Origin: JAQBQB01 sp963846925
GTDB lineage: Bacteria > Gemmatimonadota > Gemmatimonadetes > Gemmatimonadales > Gemmatimonadaceae
DNA length: 64,000 bases
Reading direction: 5' to 3'
Assembly (NCBI GenBank): GCA_963846925.1
Contig: CAWJXW010000006.1
Span: forward strand, 57,786-121,785
The position numbers and the translations under genes are program-made. Within the stretch, counting starts at the first letter, position 1; every line of letters starts with the position of its first letter. Below are positions 1 to 6,575 of this stretch, piece after piece. The notes beneath the pieces are model-generated. The model was not told where the DNA came from, searched no databases, and saw nothing but the letters and a program-made list of their open reading frames with translations.

Positions 1-630
1 GCGCCCACGAGCGTCAAGCGGACGATGACCGAGGTGGCGCTTGGTGTCGCGGGGACCGTCGGTTCGATCTTTCTCCTGGGCGCGGCACCGGGCGACACGC
101 TTCAACTGATCGGTTTCACGGGATCGGTGGCGATTCCGGTGTTGGTGGTCCGCCGCGCCCTCGAAGCGCGACGTGCCCAGGGGGGTTGGTGGTCACGCCT
201 ACTCCGAGGCCCAGTCGGCCGCTGGATGTTCCGCGCGGCCTCTCTCGGGTTGGGCAAACGCGCTTCGCTGCCGGCGATCGGAGAGCCGACTTCGGTGGCG
301 CTTCGCCACGAGCTCGCGACATTGTTCGCCGCGCTGCCGGGCGCGCAGCGGAGCGAGTTCGGCGCGCTGCCGGAGCTCGCGGTGCGCCTCGAGCGACAGG
401 CGGAGCTATTGCGCGATCGAACGCCGAATCCGGAGACTGACCGTCGCTTGCAATCGGTCGTTGCCGCGCTCGAGATGCTCCGCCTCGATTTGCTTCGGCT
501 CTCCGCGGCCGACGTCGACACCGGGGATCTCACTCGCGATCTGGACGACGCGCGGCGTCTCAGCGACGATATCGATGCGCGTCTCGAGGCAAACGAGGAA
601 GTGCGCCGGCTGCTCCGATCGGATACGTGA
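1..630 (+). CDS. Hypothetical protein with membrane segment and coiled coil, 5' end probably outside window
   Basis: The frame is open from base 1, so the real start may lie upstream; the first ATG inside the window is at 25 and would give 201 residues. From that ATG the protein has a hydrophobic stretch at about residues 5-42, then a basic stretch, then a helical, Arg/Leu/Asp-rich region from about residue 90 to the end that looks like a coiled coil (evenly spaced Leu with many Arg and Glu). I do not recognise a catalytic motif. One possibility, an inference only, is that this is the C-terminal part of a larger membrane-anchored regulatory protein such as a Ser/Thr kinase. The stop codon is followed immediately by an 8-bp tandem array. 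Confidence 0.6.
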   Translation, partial: APTSVKRTMTEVALGVAGTVGSIFLLGAAPGDTLQLIGFTGSVAIPVLVVRRALEARRAQGGWWSRLLRGPVGRWMFRAASLGLGKRASLPAIGEPTSVALRHELATLFAALPGAQRSEFGALPELAVRLERQAELLRDRTPNPETDRRLQSVVAALEMLRLDLLRLSAADVDTGDLTRDLDDARRLSDDIDARLEANEEVRRLLRSDT

Positions 631-707
631 GGACCGGTGGACCGGTGGACCGGTGGACCGGTGGACCGGTGGACCGGTGGACCGGTGGACCGGTGGACCG
701 GTGGACC
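631..707. repeat. 8-bp tandem array, nine full copies
   Basis: Nine perfect head-to-tail copies of GGACCGGT (631-702) followed by GGACC. The unit contains the palindrome ACCGGT, so either strand could fold on itself. The array begins on the base after the stop codon of the preceding gene. The same unit occurs five times at 50422-50461, again next to a stop codon. Identical copies suggest recent slippage or transfer. Confidence 0.95.
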
Positions 708-756
708 TGCAGCGGTTCACCGCACACCGCCGCCGCACCCCGCACTCGAGGTAGAG

Positions 757-2259
757 ATGGATCGTCGCACGTTCCTCGAAGCGTCCGCGTTCGCCGCAAG
801 CGGCGTCGCTCTTCGCAATGCGTCCCCGCTCGCGAACTCGCTCGCCGGCGCGGCTCCCCTGCCCGCTGACGCGCCGATGATCGGCATCCAGGCCGGCGCG
901 GTGTCGTTCGTCGACGAAGGTGTGAACGCCGTCCTCGACAACTTCCAGCGGCTGGCCGAGGTGAACACGATCTTCCTCGCCACGTTCACGTACGGGCGCG
1001 GTATCGGCGGACGACAGCCGCGAGGGAGCGCGCTCCCCGATCACGGCAAGCAGGAATACGACGACAACTTTCACGGCGGCAACTTCGCGACGCCGCACCC
1101 ACAGTATTACCGCAACACGAGCATTGCCCCCGAGAAGGCGCCGGACCATCCGAACTACGACGTGATCGCCGACGTCCTGCCCGCGGCGAAAAAGCGCGGG
1201 ATGCGGGTGATTTGCTGGTTCGAGGACGTCATCGGGGCCAACGTGCCAGGATTCGATCAGGCGCGCGAGGTCACGCTCACGGGGGGGGGTCGCCCGTCGA
1301 CATTCGCGTGCTCACGCAATCCAAACACACGCCACTTCTGGCTCGGGATGGTCGAGGACTATCTCCGCTCCTACGACGTGGATGGCCTCATGTGGGGGAG
1401 CGAGCGGCAGGGACCGCTCGGCAACGCGATCGTCGCGAACCACGGTGGCGCCGGCGCCGGCGGCGGCATCGCGTGCTTCTGTCAGTACTGCGTGGCCGAG
1501 GCGAAGAAGCGAGGGGTCGACGTCGATCGCGCTCGCGAGGGATATCTGCAACTGGCCGCGTTCGTGAACGCCGGGCGCGAGGGGCGGCGACCCGCCGACG
1601 GGTCGTTCGTGACCTTCTGGCGGCTGTTGACGCGTTACCCCGAGATCATGGAATGGGAGCGTCTCTGGAACGACGCGCTCGAGGACACGTATCGGGACAT
1701 GTACCACCTCGCCAAGTCGATCGCGCCGAATAAAGGAATGGGCTGGCACGTGTGGCACAACAACTCGTTCTCGCCCTTCTACCGCGCCGAGCAAGACTAC
1801 GCGGCGTTCGCGAAATATTCTGATTTTCTCAAGGTCGTGATCTACAACCTGTGCGGCGGCGAGCGGCTCGCGCAGTACGTCCGGAGCGTGCAGCGCTCGC
1901 TGTTCGCCGATCTGACGCCGGAGCAGGTGCTCGAGCTGACCTACGATGTCATGCAGTACCACGACGTTCCGCTCGACCAGCTCGCGGCGGCCGGCCTGTC
2001 GCCCGAGTACGTGCTACGCGAGACCCGCCGCGCCGTCGGCCAGGCGGGACCAACGATGAAGATCTGGCCGGGGATCGACATCGACATTCCGACGGCACCG
2101 ACCAGCAAGAAGACGACGCCGGACGACGTCTACCGCGCCGTGAAGGCCGCGTTCGATGGTGGCGCGCACGGAGTCCTCCTGTCGCGCAAGTACTCCGAGA
2201 TGAGGCTCGCGAACCTGGGCGGAGCGGGAAAAGCGATTCGCGAGCAGGGAGGAAGGTAG
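757..2259 (+). CDS. Tat-exported TIM-barrel-like protein (possible glycoside hydrolase)
   Basis: About 500 residues. The ATG at 757 is preferred because GAGG lies 5 bases upstream and because translation from it begins with a twin-arginine signal (MDRRTFLEASAF), followed by an Ala-rich hydrophobic stretch and a likely cleavage after the Ala run near residues 33-36. The frame stays open upstream through the 8-bp array, but that extension is low complexity and is rejected. The mature part has regularly spaced strand-helix segments. It includes VICWFEDVIG, DGLMWGSERQ, KGMGWHVWHNN and, near the end, GAHGVLLSRKYSEM, a pattern typical of TIM-barrel proteins of the putative glycosyl hydrolase type. 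A CFCQYC cluster lies mid-protein. The substrate cannot be named from sequence. It is a stand-alone gene. Confidence 0.75.
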   Translation: MDRRTFLEASAFAASGVALRNASPLANSLAGAAPLPADAPMIGIQAGAVSFVDEGVNAVLDNFQRLAEVNTIFLATFTYGRGIGGRQPRGSALPDHGKQEYDDNFHGGNFATPHPQYYRNTSIAPEKAPDHPNYDVIADVLPAAKKRGMRVICWFEDVIGANVPGFDQAREVTLTGGGRPSTFACSRNPNTRHFWLGMVEDYLRSYDVDGLMWGSERQGPLGNAIVANHGGAGAGGGIACFCQYCVAEAKKRGVDVDRAREGYLQLAAFVNAGREGRRPADGSFVTFWRLLTRYPEIMEWERLWNDALEDTYRDMYHLAKSIAPNKGMGWHVWHNNSFSPFYRAEQDYAAFAKYSDFLKVVIYNLCGGERLAQYVRSVQRSLFADLTPEQVLELTYDVMQYHDVPLDQLAAAGLSPEYVLRETRRAVGQAGPTMKIWPGIDIDIPTAPTSKKTTPDDVYRAVKAAFDGGAHGVLLSRKYSEMRLANLGGAGKAIREQGGR

Positions 2260-2287
2260 GAACTGCGGCGGAGCTCCGACGCTACGG

Positions 2288-3055
2288 TTATCGAACCCGT
2301 CTGAACGCGTAGTGGTCCTCCCAATCGTACGCGATCAATTCGAATTTCTGCCCCGTCGCCTCGAGGTACTCTGCGAACGCCTTTGGCTCGTGAAGCGGCG
2401 CGCTCATGTCGTCGAACAGGATCACGGTTCCGGGCCGGATGAACGATTCGAGCGCCGTCAGTACGTCTCTCGTCGAGGAGTACAGGTCGCAATCGACGTG
2501 AACGACGAGCTGGTCATGCGCCGGAAACGTGAACTGCGGAAGCGTGTCGCTAAACCATCCTTTGACGAACGAGACACGAGGGTCGGTTATCGCCGGGAGT
2601 TGACCCTCGAGCGAAAGCTCACCCTTCACCACACCGGTCCTGTGATCGAAGTCTTCCGGCATCCCCTCGAACGAATCGAAACCGATGAACCGGGCCTGGG
2701 GATGGGAGACGAGGCGGCTCCATTCCTGGATCGAGGCGCCCATGTAGACGCCGAATTCCAGATAGAGGATCGGCGACGACCCGAGCGACGCGACGACGTG
2801 GCGGAAGAGCGCTCGCCGGTCGCGGACTTCAGTGCCTCCGCTGAAGCCATGCTGTCTGAGCCATGCGCCAAGGTGCAGGAAGTTCGCCGCACCTTCGGCG
2901 ACATCGGCCACGCCGGGCATCGTCCGCCCCAGGCGCGTCAGGAATCGTTTGAGGCGCGGTCGGTTCGGGGTGGCGAGATGGTCGAGAATGACGCTGTCGT
3001 GCGAGACCGGACCTTCCTCCGGCCGGACCGCTTGGGGATTGATGCCCGTGCCCAT
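2288..3055 (-). CDS. TylF/MycF-type SAM-dependent O-methyltransferase
   Basis: 255 residues. The SAM-binding motif I reads LEFGVYMGAS (about 99-108), followed by GFDSFEGMPE (125-134), VHVDCDLYSST (185-195) and ILFDDM (212-217). In macrocin O-methyltransferase relatives the Asp residues of the last two blocks bind a metal ion, so a metal-dependent sugar or small-molecule O-methyltransferase is expected. There is no signal peptide, so it should be cytosolic. The gene converges on the Tat protein gene with 28 bp between them and has no sugar or polyketide genes nearby, so the acceptor is unknown. Confidence 0.85.
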   Translation of the reverse strand: MGTGINPQAVRPEEGPVSHDSVILDHLATPNRPRLKRFLTRLGRTMPGVADVAEGAANFLHLGAWLRQHGFSGGTEVRDRRALFRHVVASLGSSPILYLEFGVYMGASIQEWSRLVSHPQARFIGFDSFEGMPEDFDHRTGVVKGELSLEGQLPAITDPRVSFVKGWFSDTLPQFTFPAHDQLVVHVDCDLYSSTRDVLTALESFIRPGTVILFDDMSAPLHEPKAFAEYLEATGQKFELIAYDWEDHYAFRRVR

Positions 3056-3265
3056 TTTCCCCCCGGGACGTTGACGCGCTTAGAGATCCTGAACGTTCCA
3101 TTTCAAACGTGGGTTCCCAGGTGGCTCGCCGCAATTGGAGGGCCATCGCCTCGCGTGTCAATAGAAGCAGGAGCGATTTGGCATGAGCGATAGTGCCAGA
3201 CCCGCAACTGTGTGACCCACGACTGACTGATCTTGTGAGGCCGGCCCGGAGTGGACCTACGGACC

Positions 3266-3292
3266 AAAAAAAGGCGCCCGCGATGGGGCGCC
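3266..3292 (-). terminator. Rho-independent terminator of the tRNA cluster
   Basis: On the minus strand GGCGCCC and GGGCGCC form a perfect 7-bp stem with a 6-base loop, followed directly by seven T. It lies downstream of tRNA-Thr, the last gene of the minus-strand tRNA run, so it should end that transcript. Confidence 0.9.
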
Positions 3293-3296
3293 CTCA

Positions 3297-3339
3297 GAGC
3301 CGGCGGTCGGGATTACTCGTCGGTTCCAATCCCGACCGC
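3297..3339 (-). repeat. Direct and inverted fragments of the tRNA-Thr 3' end
   Basis: Positions 3297-3314 repeat the 3' acceptor/T-arm sequence of the adjacent tRNA-Thr (3355-3372) with one mismatch. Positions 3317-3339 are an inverted copy of the same region (3360-3381) with one extra base. Together they form a 12-bp perfect stem (GCGGTCGGGATT with its complement) between tRNA-Thr and its terminator. Duplicated tRNA 3' ends are often left by integrases, but no integrase gene is in view. Confidence 0.7.
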
Positions 3340-3354
3340 AGAACTGAATCTCAG

Positions 3355-3426
3355 AGCCAGCGGTCGGGATTGAACCGACGACCGCTCGATTACGAATCGA
3401 GTGCTCTACCACTGAGCTACGCTGGC
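3355..3426 (-). tRNA. tRNA-Thr(CGT)
   Basis: Cloverleaf on the minus strand: acceptor GCCAGCG pairs with CGCTGGC, T-arm GGTTCAATCC, and anticodon stem CTCGA/TCGAG around loop TTCGTAA, giving anticodon CGT. The discriminator base is U. CCA is not encoded. Confidence 0.95.
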
Positions 3427-3471
3427 GATGCTGCTGTCTACCAGTCCCGACCTTACGACGACCATGGTACA

Positions 3472-3553
3472 TGCCCTGGCACGGACTCGAACCGTGACGC
3501 CTTGCGGCACCACCCCCTCAAGATGGCGTGTCTACCAATTTCACCACCAGGGC
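3472..3553 (-). tRNA. tRNA-Leu(GAG)
   Basis: Class II tRNA of 82 bases with a long variable arm (TGCCGCAAGGCG). Acceptor GCCCTGG pairs with CCAGGGC; anticodon stem CCATC/GGTGG encloses TTGAGGG, anticodon GAG; discriminator A, as expected for Leu. Confidence 0.95.
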
Positions 3554-3638
3554 CCTTCGCTGCTGCGACCTGCAACCAACGATCAGCTATCAGAGAATCG
3601 GAATTCCAATTCCAACCTTCGCCTTTAGCTGTCCAACA

Positions 3639-3713
3639 CGGGAGCGACGGGGCTCGAACCCGCGACCTCTCGAGTGACAGTCGAGTGCTCTAACCAAACT
3701 GAGCTACGCCCCC
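3639..3713 (-). tRNA. tRNA-Asp(GTC)
   Basis: Acceptor GGGGGCG pairs with CGCTCCC with one wobble pair. The anticodon arm CTCGA-CTGTCAC-TCGAG gives anticodon GTC, the T-arm contains GGTTCGAGCC, and the discriminator is G, typical of Asp. Confidence 0.95.
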
Positions 3714-3743
3714 ATTACCACACCTGCCTACACCGCGGCCCGA

Positions 3744-3815
3744 TAGCCCGTAGGGGAATCGAACCCCTCTCTGCACCGTGAAAGGGTGCCGTCCTAACCG
3801 ATAGACGAACGGGCC
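3744..3815 (-). tRNA. tRNA-Glu(TTC)
   Basis: Acceptor GGCCCGT pairs with ACGGGCT with one G-U pair. Anticodon arm GCACC-CTTTCAC-GGTGC gives anticodon TTC, and the T-arm contains GGTTCGATTCC. Confidence 0.94.
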
Positions 3816-3863
3816 AGGTCGACCACGACGACTCCAACCTGATCCAGCACTCACTACAACAAA

Positions 3864-3936
3864 TAGCGGTAACGGGATTCGAACCCGTGTTTGGGCCTTG
3901 AGAGGGCCCCGTCCTAGTCCCCTAGACGATACCGCC
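3864..3936 (-). tRNA. tRNA-Glu(CTC)
   Basis: Acceptor GGCGGTA pairs with TACCGCT with one wobble. Anticodon arm GGGCC-CTCTCAA-GGCCC gives anticodon CTC, and the T-arm is GGTTCGAATCC. With the neighbouring TTC gene both Glu codons have a dedicated tRNA. Confidence 0.94.
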
Positions 3937-4044
3937 GCACGTGGGACCTTTGCCGTCACTGCCGCCGTCAACTGTCGCTGCCGCCTGCCGCCTCCAGTCT
4001 CCCCACACACACTTCACGCAATCAATGCATGCCCTGCGCTCTCA

Positions 4045-4117
4045 CAGGCCGGGAGGGACTTGAACCCCCAACCGCTGGTTTTGGAGACCAGTGCTCTACC
4101 AGTTGAGCTACCGACCT
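4045..4117 (-). tRNA. tRNA-Trp(CCA)
   Basis: Acceptor AGGTCGG pairs with CCGGCCT with one wobble. Anticodon arm CTGGT-CTCCAAA-ACCAG gives CCA. The discriminator G is the identity base of bacterial tRNA-Trp. Confidence 0.95.
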
Positions 4118-4160
4118 AAACCATCAATTCCGCGCCGCCTCACTTCGGCGACCGCCGCAG

Positions 4161-4235
4161 GGTGACTGACGGGAATTGAACCCGCAACCCCCGGAGCCAC
4201 AGTCCGGTGCTCTAACCGATTGAGCTACAGTCACC
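4161..4235 (-). tRNA. tRNA-His(GTG)
   Basis: Acceptor GTGACTG pairs with CAGTCAC, with an encoded extra G at position -1 opposite the C discriminator, the hallmark of tRNA-His. Anticodon arm CCGGA-CTGTGGC-TCCGG gives GTG. It is the first gene of the minus-strand tRNA run. Confidence 0.95.
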
Positions 4236-4314
4236 ATCGAAACTGCCGCAGTCATAACGACTCTACCGCAATCTCACAGTCTAATCCGCGCTCGGGCGAC
4301 GATCAATCTTGAGA

Positions 4315-4384
4315 GGTCTCTGGTCTCAGGTCTCCGGGAAACGCGAGATTTTCTCCGGTGACCAGAGACCGGTGACCTGTGACC
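4315..4384. repeat. Small inverted-array element, 7-bp units (GGTCTCN / GGTGACC)
   Basis: Left arm 4315-4337 is three 7-mers (GGTCTCT, GGTCTCA, GGTCTCC). The right arm 4355-4384 is the inverted set (GGTGACC, AGAGACC, GGTGACC, TGTGACC). The arms are separated by 17 bases. It fills the gap between tRNA-His and efp. It has the same layout as the larger elements in this window but a different unit sequence and no gene inside. Confidence 0.75.
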
Positions 4385-4428
4385 AACAGACTACCTCTGC
4401 ACAACCCCACCCGATTACGGCCACGTCC

Positions 4429-4992
4429 TTATTTCGCCCGTTCCTGATACTCACCCGTGCTCGGATTCACCTTCACCTTGTCCCCCGTGCCCACGAACTC
4501 CGGCACGTTGATCGTCACGCCGTTCTCCAGCTTGGCCGGCTTCGTCGAGGCCGTCTTCGTCGCCGTCTTCATCACGGGCGCCGTGTCCACGACCTCCAGC
4601 ACGAGCGAGTTCGGCAGCTTGATGCCCACCGGGCGGCCGTCGTAGTACTCGGCCTGAATCTTCATGTTCGGCTGCATCCACTGCGCGTTGTCGCCGAGCG
4701 TCTCCTCGTCCATCTCCAGCTGGTCGTAGTTCTCCGTGTTCATGAAGTGATACGTGTCGCCGCCCTGGTACAGGAACTCCAGGTCGTGCGTTTCCATCGA
4801 CGCCGGGTCGATCGAATCCGCCGCGCGGAATCGGTGCTCGAAGCTCGAACCCGTGCGAAGGTTCTTGAGCTTGGCCTGCACCATCGCGCGAAGGTTGCCC
4901 GGGGTATGATGGCGGAACTCTATGACGCGGCACGGGTCGCCCTCGAACACGAGGACCATTCCGCGCCGGATTTGGGTAGCCGGAATTGCCAT
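4429..4992 (-). CDS. efp: Elongation factor P, variant tip residue
   Basis: 187 residues, the usual length of EF-P, with the three beta-barrel domains recognisable: a KOW-like N-terminal domain starting MAIPATQIRRGM, a central OB domain (MQPNMKIQAEYYDGRP) and a C-terminal OB domain ending in VKVNPSTGEYQERAK. EF-P binds the ribosome between the P and E sites and relieves stalling at polyproline. The loop that normally reads KPGKGQA and carries the modified lysine reads TPGNLRAM here, so Asn33 occupies the Lys34 position. It therefore cannot be lysylated by EpmA and is presumably active unmodified or belongs to a divergent EF-P subgroup. The C-terminal region carries a Thr/Lys/Ala-rich linker (about 143-155). 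Confidence 0.95.
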   Translation of the reverse strand: MAIPATQIRRGMVLVFEGDPCRVIEFRHHTPGNLRAMVQAKLKNLRTGSSFEHRFRAADSIDPASMETHDLEFLYQGGDTYHFMNTENYDQLEMDEETLGDNAQWMQPNMKIQAEYYDGRPVGIKLPNSLVLEVVDTAPVMKTATKTASTKPAKLENGVTINVPEFVGTGDKVKVNPSTGEYQERAK

Positions 4993-5088
4993 AAACCGTT
5001 CACTCTTTGAAAACTGGGGTCTAAACGCAGACAGCCGTTAAGCTTATCGTATCAGGCGCCGCCAGTCAACGACCGCCCTGATCGCCCC

Positions 5089-5871
5089 TTATTTCTGGCC
5101 CCGGGCGGCGAGAATCGGCTCCAGACCTCGCCAGACGTTGGCCGCGACGATCCGTTCCCCGGCGTTGTTCGGGTGGACTCCGTCGCCCTGGTTGAGGCCG
5201 CGGTGACCAGCCACGCCGTCCAGGAGGAATGGCAGCAAGGTTACGCCCTTTTCACGCGCCACCGCAGGGTAGACCGCGTGAAACGCCGATGTGTACTTGG
5301 CGCCGAGGTTGGGAAGCGCTTCCATCTGGATGAGAACGATCGTGGCCTCAGGCCGCGTGGCTTTGACGCGATCCAGCGTCGTCTCGAGGTTCGTTTTGAG
5401 TGTGGATGCCGGAATCCCGCGCAGCCCGTCGTTGGCCCCGGTCTCCACGACGAACACGTCGAAGGCGCCTCGGAGTAGCCAGTTGAGTCGGTCCACCAGA
5501 CCGGACGAGGTCTCGCCGCTGACGCCCGCGTTCACCACCTGAAACGGCAGTCCGGCCGCGTCGATCTTCCGTTGAATCAGCATTGGATAGGCGCTGTCGG
5601 GCTCGAGTCCGAGCCCTGCCGTGATGCTGGTTCCCGCAAACACGATCGTCGAGCGCGCGGCCGACGCCTGCGCGCCGGCGGACGTGTCCGACGTGCTGCG
5701 CAACTGCGTGGCTCTAGATTCCGTAGGAGTTGTTGAGTCGGATCGGCCAACTGCCGAGCCGGTTTGCGTTCGTCCGCTGCCGCACGCCACCAGAAGGGCA
5801 AGCACGGCCGGCCCGGCCGTGCCCAAGGACAGCCGGCGAGCTCTGCGACAGAACTCTGTCTGCCCCTTCAT
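5089..5871 (-). CDS. tesA: SGNH/GDSL esterase lipoprotein (TesA-like)
   Basis: 260 residues. The ATG at 5871 is chosen because GAGG and AGGCGG lie just upstream; an in-frame GTG at 5886 is possible. The N-terminus is a lipoprotein signal (basic start, hydrophobic core, LLVAC lipobox with Cys about 30), then a Ser/Thr-rich linker. The SGNH blocks are in order: FAGTSITAG with the nucleophile Ser near residue 82, the oxyanion Gly in NAGVSGETS, GAND, and DGVHPN containing the catalytic Asp and His. This fits arylesterase/lysophospholipase I, a periplasmic enzyme. It is divergent from the ybbA-like gene with only 20 bp between the start codons, the conserved tesA-ybbA-ybbP arrangement of proteobacteria. 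Confidence 0.9.
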   Translation of the reverse strand: MKGQTEFCRRARRLSLGTAGPAVLALLVACGSGRTQTGSAVGRSDSTTPTESRATQLRSTSDTSAGAQASAARSTIVFAGTSITAGLGLEPDSAYPMLIQRKIDAAGLPFQVVNAGVSGETSSGLVDRLNWLLRGAFDVFVVETGANDGLRGIPASTLKTNLETTLDRVKATRPEATIVLIQMEALPNLGAKYTSAFHAVYPAVAREKGVTLLPFLLDGVAGHRGLNQGDGVHPNNAGERIVAANVWRGLEPILAARGQK

Positions 5872-5891
5872 TCCGCCTGACCTCACGCGAC

Positions 5892-6575
5892 ATGCTCCTT
5901 GCCCGGGACCTCACCAAAGAATATCGCAGCGGCGACAACAAGTTGGCCGTGCTGCGCGACGTCTCGTTCAGCATCCCGCAGGGCTCCTTTGTCGCCATCG
6001 TCGGGCCTTCGGGAAGCGGCAAGACGACGCTGCTCGGTCTGCTCGCCGGCCTTGATACACCGACGCGTGGTCAGGTGCTCCTCGACAACGCCGATCTGAC
6101 GGCCCTCAGTGAGGACCAGCGCGCCAAGCTCCGCGGGGAAAAAGTCGGGTTCGTCTTTCAGAGCTTCCAGCTCATTCCCACGCTCACCGCGCTCGAGAAC
6201 GTGCAAGTACCGCTCGAGCTGCGCGGCGACTCCGGCGCGGCCGACCGCGCGCGCGAGCTGCTGCATCGCGTCGGGCTCGGCGACCGGCTCGACCACTTCC
6301 CGATGCAGCTCTCCGGCGGGGAACAACAGCGCGTGGCGATCGCCCGCGCGTTCTCGAACGCGCCGCGCATCCTCTTCGCCGACGAGCCGACGGGAAATCT
6401 CGACAGCGACACCGGCGGACGCATCGTCGAGCTGCTCGAGGCGCTCAACCGCGAGTCCAACGCCACGATCGTGCTCGTCACGCACGACCACGCGCTCGCG
6501 TCGCACGCGCAGCGGATCATTCGCTTGAGCGATGGCCGCGTCGTCTCGGACTCGCAGACCGAGCAGGCGGCCTAG
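5892..6575 (+). CDS. ybbA: ABC transporter ATPase, YbbA/LolD type
   Basis: 227 residues from the ATG at 5892; a longer in-frame extension exists but runs antisense through the esterase signal peptide and is rejected. Walker A is GPSGSGKTT (38-46), signature LSGGEQQRVAIARAF, Walker B ILFADEPTGNLD, and the His switch is VLVTHDH. The family (MacB/LolD/YbbA) couples ATP hydrolysis to FtsX-like permeases that move or release lipophilic molecules at the periplasmic face rather than pumping across the membrane. The stop codon overlaps the GTG start of the permease gene by one base, so the two are surely co-translated. Confidence 0.93.
   Translation: MLLARDLTKEYRSGDNKLAVLRDVSFSIPQGSFVAIVGPSGSGKTTLLGLLAGLDTPTRGQVLLDNADLTALSEDQRAKLRGEKVGFVFQSFQLIPTLTALENVQVPLELRGDSGAADRARELLHRVGLGDRLDHFPMQLSGGEQQRVAIARAFSNAPRILFADEPTGNLDSDTGGRIVELLEALNRESNATIVLVTHDHALASHAQRIIRLSDGRVVSDSQTEQAA

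Noticed and set aside
637..756. N-terminal extension of the Tat protein through the 8-bp array
   Set aside because: It would be pure repeat-encoded sequence ahead of a perfect Tat signal with its own ribosome binding site.
3266..4235. Integrated prophage or island at the tRNA cluster
   Set aside because: No integrase, phage or plasmid gene is present on either side; only a short tRNA-derived duplication is seen.
5730..5891. 54-residue N-terminal extension of the YbbA-like ATPase
   Set aside because: It lies antisense to the esterase signal peptide, has no family similarity, and the ATG at 5892 gives the normal length.
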